In this document: one piece after another, positions 1-5,223 of the stretch | Layout: the number at the start of each line of letters is the position of its first letter | Position numbering within the stretch: position 1 is the stretch's first letter | Source of the DNA: CBFGRV01 sp965651265 | Lineage (GTDB): Bacteria; Bacteroidota; Rhodothermia; Rhodothermales; VXPQ01 | Assembly: GCA_965651265.1 (NCBI GenBank) | Contig: CBFGRV010000072.1 | Coordinates: forward strand, 1-13,953 | Direction of reading: 5' to 3' | DNA length: 13,953 nucleotides | Program-made: the position numbers and the translations under genes | The notes under the pieces: generated by a model | The model's database searches: none | Told to the model about the DNA's origin: nothing | What the model saw: the letters and a program-made list of their open reading frames with translations, nothing else

Positions 1-168
1 TGTCTTCAAGACCTCGTCCTTGGTGGGTTCCAGGACGCAATCGAAGCGCCGCAAGACGACGATCGGTAGCATCACGAGACGATATTGAGGAGGTCGATAC
101 GGACCGCGCAGCCGGTTTGCGATTTCCCAAATTTTCGATTTAAGCAGTTCGTGGGTGTGCTGGGTCAT
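1..168 (-). CDS. hsdM: Type I restriction-modification DNA methyltransferase subunit M, N-terminal fragment
   Basis: Only the first 56 codons are present; the gene continues past the left edge. From an ATG at 168-166 it reads MTQHTHELLKSKIWEIANRL, then an RGPYRPPQYR segment, LPIVVLRRFDCVLEPTK, and reaches the edge with no stop. This matches the helical N-terminal domain (HsdM_N) of type I methylases of the 'IWxIAxLLRGPYRPPQY...LPxxVLRRLDCVL' kind. That domain contacts DNA and the specificity subunit. The complete protein would carry the SAM-dependent N6-adenine methylase domain with an NPPF/Y motif and would work with HsdS and HsdR; all of these lie outside the window. No Shine-Dalgarno sequence is seen before the ATG. 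The family call is strong despite the short length. Whether the full gene is intact cannot be judged. Confidence 0.85.
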   Translation of the reverse strand, partial: MTQHTHELLKSKIWEIANRLRGPYRPPQYRLVMLPIVVLRRFDCVLEPTKDEVLKT

Positions 169-348
169 GCGGGTGTATAGTCCGATATCGGAAAGGGTCT
201 ACGACGTGTACCGAAGATGTCGTCGAGCGGTAGTGTAATCGGGTGCAGTCGAAGACGAAATCAAGCCAATTTTGCGCCGGAGATCGGTCGGGTCCGAACA
301 ATGCGCTTCCGCTTGCGTGTTGAGCGGTGATTAGGTCAGCAAACAAGA
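169..348. other. Non-coding stretch between hsdM and the tRNA terminator
   Basis: I see no convincing gene here. It must hold the promoter and leader of hsdM on the minus strand, but no clear -35/-10 pair or Bacteroidota-type TAnnTTTG element stands out. It looks less GC-rich than the genes to the right, by eye and not counted. A short minus-strand reading frame spanning 140-346 overlaps the start of hsdM in another frame and has no recognisable protein features. Confidence 0.5.
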
Positions 349-381
349 GAGCGCTCAGCCGGCTCTTCCGACTGAGCGCTC
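338..381 (-). terminator. Intrinsic terminator of the tRNA-Leu transcript
   Basis: Arms at 349-362 and 368-381 form a 14-bp stem around a 5-base loop (363-367). The only non-Watson-Crick position (359/371) becomes a G-U wobble when transcribed leftward but a C-A mismatch rightward, so the structure favours the minus strand. The minus-strand RNA leaves the stem into a U-rich tail (TCTTGTTTGCT, complement of 338-348). It lies about 50 bases past the 3' end of the tRNA. Confidence 0.8.
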
Positions 382-432
382 CCTACAACCTGCCCTTTCG
401 CTGGATTCAGCCCTTGGAAGAGCCTCAAATCG

Positions 433-516
433 TGCCCGGGACTGGATTCGAACCAGCACGCCCTTGCGAGCGCTGCCCCCTCAAGACAGTGCGTCTACCA
501 ATTCCGCCACCCGGGC
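433..516 (-). tRNA. tRNA-Leu(GAG): tRNA-Leu, anticodon GAG
   Basis: Read on the minus strand, this 84-base stretch folds as a class II tRNA. The acceptor arms are GCCCGGG (516-510) and CCCGGGC (440-434), followed by discriminator A at 433. The D-arm contains the leucine-type GGCGGAATTGGTAGACGC block. The anticodon stem is CTGTC/GGCAG with loop TTGAGGG, so the anticodon is GAG (480-482), reading CUC and CUU. A long variable arm (CGCTCGCAAGGGCG) is typical of leucine tRNA, and the T-arm is GCTGG-TTCGAAT-CCAGT. CCA is not encoded; the genome continues CGA. The adjacent terminator suggests it is transcribed alone or as the last gene of its unit. Confidence 0.97.
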
Positions 517-542
517 GATAACGACGGCTTACAACCGCGACC

Positions 543-573
543 TCGAAAAGCCGGTTGCATCAAGACTTTTCGA
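543..573. repeat. Inverted repeat upstream of tRNA-Leu
   Basis: TCGAAAAG (543-550) and CTTTTCGA (566-573) are perfect 8-base inverted arms around a 15-base loop. The repeat sits between the stop of the 79-residue gene and the tRNA start. It could end transcription of that gene on the minus strand, but no T-tract follows, so it could equally be a protein-binding site or chance. Confidence 0.3.
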
Positions 574-634
574 AGGGCAATTGTGGACCGCCTTAGATGC
601 CGCGAGGTTCCACATTCGCGCACCGAGCCGTCGA

Positions 635-874
635 TCAAAATGTCGTCAGCACTCGGGGAGGAGGGCCGGCCGGCGAATCCGTGGACTCGAGCTCGTGCAG
701 CATCTCCAATAGGCGATCGATCTTGTAATCGATGACCTTCATCTGATAGGACTGATGCTCTTGCGGGCCCTGATAATGGAGCTCGAGATCGATCTTGCGC
801 TCGCCCAGGCGCGCAAGACGCGCCTTCACATAGTTGAGCGTCTGTTGACGCTCGATGGAATAGGGTCCGTTCAT
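635..874 (-). CDS. Small alpha-helical protein of unknown function (79 aa)
   Basis: The reading frame runs from ATG at 874-872 to TGA at 637-635. The start is set by a very good ribosome binding site, GGAGGA (complement of 881-886) six bases upstream. The frame is open for a further 66 codons upstream, to 1072, but the ribosome site argues for the internal ATG. The protein (MNGPYSIERQQTLNYVKARL...) is charged, with no cysteine, signal peptide or membrane segment. Residues 7-62 look like two long amphipathic helices (KARLARLGERKIDLELHYQG, then YQMKVIDYKIDRLLEMLHEL), suggesting a helical hairpin or coiled coil. A Pro-rich tail follows. I do not recognise the family. It points the same way as the tRNA gene and is divergent from the amidase. 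Confidence 0.65.
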   Translation of the reverse strand: MNGPYSIERQQTLNYVKARLARLGERKIDLELHYQGPQEHQSYQMKVIDYKIDRLLEMLHELESTDSPAGPPPRVLTTF

Positions 875-880
875 GATGGA

Positions 881-886
881 TCCTCC
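881..886 (-). promoter_or_regulatory. Strong Shine-Dalgarno site of the 79-aa gene
   Basis: GGAGGA on the minus strand, six bases before the ATG at 874. This is the best anti-Shine-Dalgarno match seen at any start in the window and decides the start of this gene. Confidence 0.65.
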
Positions 887-1236
887 ATCGAGTTCATGAT
901 GAGAGAACCATCTAATTTCGTCCATGCCTCCGGCTGGATGCATCGTTGCACGGACCGATCGGGATTGTGGAAATCGCTCCTCAGCCATTAAGAATTGGCT
1001 ATCTGGAGCCGATGCTTTCGGAGATTGAATCCCAAAACAATTCGGCCGCCGCACGCGTTCGTTTCCACTCACCGGCGTCTCGCTTCTGAGGTGGGCCGTT
1101 TGTATTTAGGGATGTTGGCAGGTTTGGCTTCCTGCCGATCGATCGTTGATGCATCGCGCCGGCGCGCGCCGATGTGCCGAGTCGTCTCCGGCTACCTTAC
1201 GCTTCGTTCTGGTCCGGCGAGCGAGAGACACTGATC
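887..1236. other. Divergent non-coding region before the amidase operon
   Basis: About 350 bases separate the 79-aa gene (leftward) from the amidase (rightward) and must hold both promoters. I find no convincing promoter hexamers. One small perfect hairpin, GGCAGG (1117-1122) with CCTGCC (1131-1136) around an 8-base loop, lies about 100 bases before the amidase start. A self-complementary CGATCGATCG lies just after it. Reading frames in both directions here show no protein-like features. Confidence 0.5.
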
Positions 1237-2391
1237 ATGGGATCCAATTCGCACTCCCGACGCGGCGATCGCAAGGCGATCTTGCGGGACGTCTACGAGG
1301 ACAATGTCCGTGCCACGCGGCCCGGGAGTCCTCCGCGTGCGAACCTCCGGCCGGCCCAGACGGAACCCACGCCGCCTCCCCAAACCACCGGCCCACACCT
1401 TCGCGCGGCCGGCATCACGACGCTGCTCCTGGCCATCGTACTCGTGCTGGGCTCTGCGCTGACGGCTCGCCACCAGGAGCACACGGGCGAGGCCTCATCC
1501 AGTACGACCGACAGCGGCGACCTCTCACCCGCTGCTTCGAGCGGGGCGGAAGCCCTCGGCGCGGCCATGGCGGCGCCGACCCTCATGGAGGCGCGTCCCG
1601 TCGGAAAAGCGTCCGCGTTTGAGCCTCCGCCGGTCTCGCAAAGGCCTCCCTCTGTTGCCGACCTGTACGGCCTCCACGTGGAGACGATCGTCATCGACGC
1701 CGGACATGGGGGCATCGACCCGGGCGCCATTGGTTCGCAGGGCCTCTACGAGAAAGATGTCACGCTGGACGTGGCGCGCCGCCTGAAGGCCCGCCTGGAG
1801 CAGTACCCCGGCTATCGCATTCTGCTCACGCGCGACGGCGAGCGGTCCATGGACCTTCGCGAGCGCATCGAGTTTGCCAACACGAACGAAGCCGACCTTT
1901 TCATCTCGTTGCACGTGAACTGGCTGCCCGTCGACTCGATCGCGCCCATCGAGACCTACTACTATGGGCCCAACTCGGATGCGCGCGCCCTCCGTCTGGC
2001 TCAGCGCGAGAACCGCAACTCGGGCTATACGCTGGCCGAGTTCAACGACCTCACACGGCGGTTGAGCGTGGACCTCAAGATCCAGGAATCGCGCGAGGCG
2101 GCCCACGCCATCCAGGAAGGGCTCGTCAACGGGCTGCGGCATATGGGGCGCGACATCAGCGACTGGGGGACGAAATCCGGCGACTTCATGGTCCTGCTGG
2201 GCGTCGAGGCTCCCAGCATACTGGCGGAGATCGGCAGCCTGTCCAATCGAGAGGAAGAATCGAAGCTGCGCACAGTTTCTTACCGTGAGAAGCTGGCGTA
2301 CATTCTCGCCGAAGGCATCACGAACTACTTGAAATTACACGAGCATCCACTAACACAGAATGGCAGCAAAGAAGACACAGAAGGGGTCTGA
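1237..2391 (+). CDS. Membrane-anchored N-acetylmuramoyl-L-alanine amidase (Amidase_3 family)
   Basis: A zinc amidase that cuts the bond between N-acetylmuramic acid and L-alanine in peptidoglycan. The 384-residue protein has a basic, Pro-rich cytoplasmic N-terminus, one membrane helix at about residues 55-76 (ITTLLLAIVLVLGSALTA), a low-complexity Ser/Ala linker to about 140, then the catalytic domain (about 149-367). The zinc ligands are visible: His157 in IDAGHGG, Glu172 in YEKDV and His226 in SLHVN. The catalytic Glu331 lies in LAEIGSLSN. The domain should therefore act in the periplasm, tethered to the inner membrane as a type II protein. I chose the ATG at 1237; an in-frame ATG at 1174 would add 21 residues with no family support. 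The stop overlaps the downstream MamK-like gene by 32 bases, suggesting co-translation. Similar amidases serve division-septum splitting or wall remodelling; which applies here is unknown. Confidence 0.92.
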   Translation: MGSNSHSRRGDRKAILRDVYEDNVRATRPGSPPRANLRPAQTEPTPPPQTTGPHLRAAGITTLLLAIVLVLGSALTARHQEHTGEASSSTTDSGDLSPAASSGAEALGAAMAAPTLMEARPVGKASAFEPPPVSQRPPSVADLYGLHVETIVIDAGHGGIDPGAIGSQGLYEKDVTLDVARRLKARLEQYPGYRILLTRDGERSMDLRERIEFANTNEADLFISLHVNWLPVDSIAPIETYYYGPNSDARALRLAQRENRNSGYTLAEFNDLTRRLSVDLKIQESREAAHAIQEGLVNGLRHMGRDISDWGTKSGDFMVLLGVEAPSILAEIGSLSNREEESKLRTVSYREKLAYILAEGITNYLKLHEHPLTQNGSKEDTEGV

Positions 2392-3394
2392 GGACGTACT
2401 TTATATCGGGATAGATCTGGGTACCTCGCGCAGCGCCGTCTCGGCGAGCAACGGTAGGCGCGACTGGGTGGAGAGCTACGTGGGATGGCCACGGGATTTC
2501 GTGGCCAAGAAGATGCTGGGAGCGGATGTGCTCTTCGGTGAGAAGGTCATGCAGAACCGGATGTCGCTCGAGGTCATCCGCCCGCTCGAATCCGGTGTGA
2601 TCCGCGACGGCACACCCCGCCATGAGGAAGCCGTTCGGCTCCTCATCCATCATCTCATCGAAATGGCATCCCCGAAAGAGGGCCAGAAGATCTACGCGGC
2701 CGTCGGGGTGCCCGCCGAGGCCCTACGCATCAACAAGCTGGCCATCCGGAATGCCACGCGCGAGTACGCGGACTCGCTCATGGTCGTGTCCGAGCCGTTC
2801 TCCATCGCCTACGGGCAGGACACGCTGAATCACGCGCTCATCATCGATATCGGCGCGGGTACCGTCGACTTCTGCATCATGCACGGCACGATGCCGGGGG
2901 AGGAGGATCAGCGAACGCTGACCTCAGGCGGCGATTACATCGACCGGCTCTTCTTCGACCGGTTGATGGAGAGGTATCCGACAGCCAAGTTGAGCCTGCC
3001 GCTCGCGCGCCGCTTCAAGGAGGAGAACGCCTTCGTTGGCTCCGACTCCCGCCGGGTGAAGGTCAACCTGACGGTCAACGGCCGGCCCGACGAGATCGAC
3101 GTGACGGATGATCTGCGCGAGTCGTGCGAGAGCATCCTTCCGCCCATCGTGGAAACGGTCACCGATCTGATCAGCCGATACGAGCCGGAATTCCAGGAGC
3201 AGGTCCGTCGGAATGTCTACGTCGGGGGCGGCGGCAGCCAGATCAAGAACATCGCCAAGACGCTGGAGGATATGCTCAGCGAGTATGGCTCGTTCAAGAT
3301 CACGACGGTCGATGATCCGCTCTTCGCAGGCGCAGACGGCGCGCTGGCGCTCGCCCGCGACATGCCGGAGGAGTACTGGGAGGATATGAGCTGA
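2360..3394 (+). CDS. mamK: MamK-family actin-like ATPase
   Basis: A 344-residue actin/Hsp70-fold ATPase that most resembles MamK, the filament that aligns magnetosomes, rather than MreB, FtsA or ParM. The phosphate-1 motif is GIDLGTSRSAV (residues 17-27), phosphate-2 is DIGAGTVD (163-170) and the adenosine motif is GGGGSQI (289-295). MamK-like signatures in order are VGWPRDF, VGVPAEA, NK, MVVSEPF, GTMPGEEDQ with TLTSGGDYID, FKEENAFVG, and a C-terminal DDPLFAGADGALALA followed by EEYW. Glu145 and Asp163 correspond to Glu143 and Asp161 of Magnetospirillum MamK, which are needed for ATP hydrolysis and filament turnover. It should be cytoplasmic and polymerise. It starts inside the amidase gene (32-base overlap) with no Shine-Dalgarno site, consistent with coupling. 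No other magnetosome gene is present in the window. The family match relies on my memory of MamK; a related unnamed actin subfamily is possible. Confidence 0.85.
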   Translation: MAAKKTQKGSEDVLYIGIDLGTSRSAVSASNGRRDWVESYVGWPRDFVAKKMLGADVLFGEKVMQNRMSLEVIRPLESGVIRDGTPRHEEAVRLLIHHLIEMASPKEGQKIYAAVGVPAEALRINKLAIRNATREYADSLMVVSEPFSIAYGQDTLNHALIIDIGAGTVDFCIMHGTMPGEEDQRTLTSGGDYIDRLFFDRLMERYPTAKLSLPLARRFKEENAFVGSDSRRVKVNLTVNGRPDEIDVTDDLRESCESILPPIVETVTDLISRYEPEFQEQVRRNVYVGGGGSQIKNIAKTLEDMLSEYGSFKITTVDDPLFAGADGALALARDMPEEYWEDMS

Positions 3395-3402
3395 GCGGAC
3401 CT

Positions 3403-3427
3403 GGTCGGAGCCCGATTGGCTCCAACC
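3403..3427. terminator. Possible bidirectional terminator between convergent genes
   Basis: GGTCGGAGCC (3403-3412) and GGCTCCAACC (3418-3427) form a 10-bp stem around a 5-base loop, with one position that pairs as G-U on the minus-strand transcript. It lies exactly in the 43-base gap between the convergent actin-like and epimerase genes. There is no clear T-tract on either side, so function is inferred from structure and position. Confidence 0.4.
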
Positions 3428-3437
3428 GGGGATTTCG

Positions 3438-4448
3438 TCAGCCGACGGCGGACGCCCGCCTCAGCGGTATGCGTCCGGCACGGCGCAGCTCGCCCTCGAT
3501 CCACTGATAGGTCGGCGTGAGGCCTTCCCGGAGGCCCACATGCGGCTCCCACCCGAGCGCCTCACGAAGGAGCGTGTTGTCGCTGTTGCGGCCCCGCACG
3601 CCCTGCGGCTTCGAAAGATCGTGCCGCTTGATGAGGGACTTGCCGGCGATCTCCGAGACGATATCGACGAGCTCGTTGATGGTCACCATCTCATCCCTCC
3701 CCAGATTGAGCGGCTCGTGGAAATCAGATCGCATGAGCCGGTAGATGCCCTCGACGCAGTCATCGATATACATGAACGAGCGCGTCTGTAGGCCGTCCCC
3801 CCAGATCTCGATCTCCGATCCGTCCTCGGCCAGCGCCACCTTGCGGCAGATTGCAGCCGGCGCCTTCTCCTTTCCACCCTCGTAGGTGCCGAGCGGGCCA
3901 TACACGTTGTGGAATCGCACGACGCGCGTCTCCAGGCCGTAGTCCTCCCGGTAATACTGGCACATTTTCTCCATGAAGAGCTTCTCAAGGCCGTAACCCT
4001 CCTCGGGGTCGGCCGGCCAGGCATCGCCCTCTTTCAGAGGGGTGACGTCAGGGCTTTTCTGCAGGTACTGCGGGTACACGCACGCGGAGGACGAGAAGAG
4101 CAGACGGGACGCGCCCTGATGGCGGGCGGCCTCCAGCATATGCAGGTTTACGTACGTGTCGTGACGCGCGATATCGGCATGAAAGGCCGTGATGTAGCCG
4201 ATTCCGCCCATATCCGCGGCGAGATGATATATTTCATCCACGCCGCGTGCGGCGACCAGGCAGTCGTCGTATCGGCGGAGATCGAGGATCTGGAACTCGT
4301 GGGCGGCGCTCTCCTCGAACTCGGGATGCTTCAGGTCCACGCCTCGGACCCAGTATCCCTTATCGACCAAATATGCGACGAGATGATGTCCGATGAACCC
4401 TCCGGCACCGGTGACGAGAACCTTCTTCCTGGGGGATGATGCGTTCAC
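3438..4448 (-). CDS. gme: GDP-mannose 3,5-epimerase
   Basis: An NAD-dependent extended short-chain dehydrogenase (336 aa) predicted to convert GDP-D-mannose to GDP-L-galactose and/or GDP-L-gulose. The Rossmann motif TGAGGFIG is at 13-20. The catalytic pair is Tyr152/Lys156 in YGLEK. The epimerisation acid/base residues are Cys123 in SSACVYP and Lys195 in GGKEKAPAA. These four map to Arabidopsis GME Tyr174, Lys178, Cys145 and Lys217 with a constant offset of 22, as I recall the plant enzyme. Other GME signatures are AADMGGIGY, DAWPADP, RFHNVYGPLGTYEGG, WGDGLQTRSF and GVRGRNSDN. The start is a GTG at 4448, with GAGAG a few bases before it. Length fits the family. The product could feed cell-surface polysaccharide synthesis; the GT4 gene at 11004-12218 is a possible but unlinked partner. 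It is convergent with the actin-like gene and divergent from the sigma factor. Confidence 0.93.
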   Translation of the reverse strand: MNASSPRKKVLVTGAGGFIGHHLVAYLVDKGYWVRGVDLKHPEFEESAAHEFQILDLRRYDDCLVAARGVDEIYHLAADMGGIGYITAFHADIARHDTYVNLHMLEAARHQGASRLLFSSSACVYPQYLQKSPDVTPLKEGDAWPADPEEGYGLEKLFMEKMCQYYREDYGLETRVVRFHNVYGPLGTYEGGKEKAPAAICRKVALAEDGSEIEIWGDGLQTRSFMYIDDCVEGIYRLMRSDFHEPLNLGRDEMVTINELVDIVSEIAGKSLIKRHDLSKPQGVRGRNSDNTLLREALGWEPHVGLREGLTPTYQWIEGELRRAGRIPLRRASAVG

Positions 4449-4551
4449 TTCTCTCGAGTTGAGTTACTGATAGGCCAGACACCGTGTATCGAAATCGTGC
4501 GGAGACGTTCCATTGCACTGAATATACCACCTCAGATCCTCTTCCTTCCCG

Positions 4552-4580
4552 TTGACGCAGGTACCTGAGGGTCGTAAGAT
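4552..4580 (+). promoter_or_regulatory. Candidate sigma70-type promoter upstream of the sigma factor gene
   Basis: TTGACG (4552-4557) and TAAGAT (4575-4580) are separated by exactly 17 bases, about 90 bases before the ATG at 4670. The -35 element matches 5 of 6 consensus bases and the -10 element 4 of 6. If the host is a Bacteroidota relative, its main promoters may follow a different consensus, so this is tentative. Confidence 0.3.
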
Positions 4581-4669
4581 ATTCCATCATCTCGTTCAAC
4601 CGAACAGACCGGCCCGGTACGGCGTGCCGCTCGGTCAGGTAGTCAGCTCTTGCTCAACGATTCGACGGC

Positions 4670-5191
4670 ATGCAAGACCCGCGTTCCGAATTAGATCGTC
4701 TCTTTAGCACGACATATGAGGAGTTGCGCCGCCTTGCAGCGAGTGTATCGCGACATGGAGGTTCGGAAACGCTGAATCCGACGGCACTCGTCAATGAGGC
4801 GTACTTGAGGCTCTCGGCCTCGTGGGATGGTCGACCCATCTCGCCCCTGCACTTTAAACGCCTGGCGGCGCGGGCCATGCGGCAGTTGCTCGTCGAGGCC
4901 GCGCGCCGGCGTTCGGCATCCAAGCGCGGCAGTGGTCAGGCTCTGGTGACGCTAAACGAGGACATGCACGGTTTCACCGGTCGCAGCGACGAGTTGGTCG
5001 CCCTGGATTCCGCGCTTCACGAGCTTGCCGCCGTCGAACCGCGCCAGGCCGAGATTGTGGTGCTGCGATTTTTCGGCGGGTTTGAAGTCACCGAAACGGC
5101 GGACATCCTGAGCATCTCCCCGGCCACGGTTGCTCGGGACTGGCGGGCGGCCCGCTCGTGGCTGGCCGTCAATCTTCGGCGCGCTGGGTAG
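4670..5191 (+). CDS. ECF-like RNA polymerase sigma factor (Sig-70_X6 / TIGR02999 type)
   Basis: A 173-residue sigma factor with the two conserved ECF regions. Region 2 spans about residues 8-80 (LFSTTYEELRRLAA, then LNPTALVNEAYLRL and HFKRLAARAMRQLLVEAARR). Region 4 spans about 112-170 (LDSALHELAAVEPRQAEIVV and LRFFGGFEVTETADILSISP, followed by TVARDWRAARSWL), the helix-turn-helix that reads the -35 element. The 'NPTALVNEAYLRL' and 'ATVARDWRAARSWL' blocks are typical of the ECF-like group often found beside Ser/Thr kinases in Rhodothermota, Planctomycetota and Acidobacteriota. The start is the ATG at 4670; no Shine-Dalgarno site is seen. No anti-sigma gene is present. The kinase gene starts 32 bases downstream on the same strand, so the two are probably one operon and control may be by phosphorylation. 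Target genes are unknown. Confidence 0.92.
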   Translation: MQDPRSELDRLFSTTYEELRRLAASVSRHGGSETLNPTALVNEAYLRLSASWDGRPISPLHFKRLAARAMRQLLVEAARRRSASKRGSGQALVTLNEDMHGFTGRSDELVALDSALHELAAVEPRQAEIVVLRFFGGFEVTETADILSISPATVARDWRAARSWLAVNLRRAG

Positions 5192-5223
5192 CTTCACCCC
5201 CATTCACACTCGAGCCCAGGCCC

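Noticed and set aside
140..346. Minus-strand reading frame of 68 codons
   Set aside because: It overlaps the start of hsdM in another frame, has no ribosome site and shows no protein-like pattern.
875..1072. N-terminal extension of the 79-aa protein to an upstream ATG at 1072
   Set aside because: The GGAGGA site just before 874 fits the internal ATG, and the extension is rich in unrelated Arg/Pro/Ser segments.
1525..2142. Long antisense frame (205 codons) within the amidase gene
   Set aside because: It is a shadow of GC-rich coding sequence; the sense strand has a complete amidase with all catalytic residues.
2360..3394. Part of a magnetosome gene cluster
   Set aside because: Only the MamK-like gene is present; no other mam, mms or mad gene can be recognised in the flanking 11 kb.
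3909..4439. Plus-strand frame of 176 codons inside the epimerase gene
   Set aside because: Antisense to a gene with unmistakable family signatures; no domain of its own.
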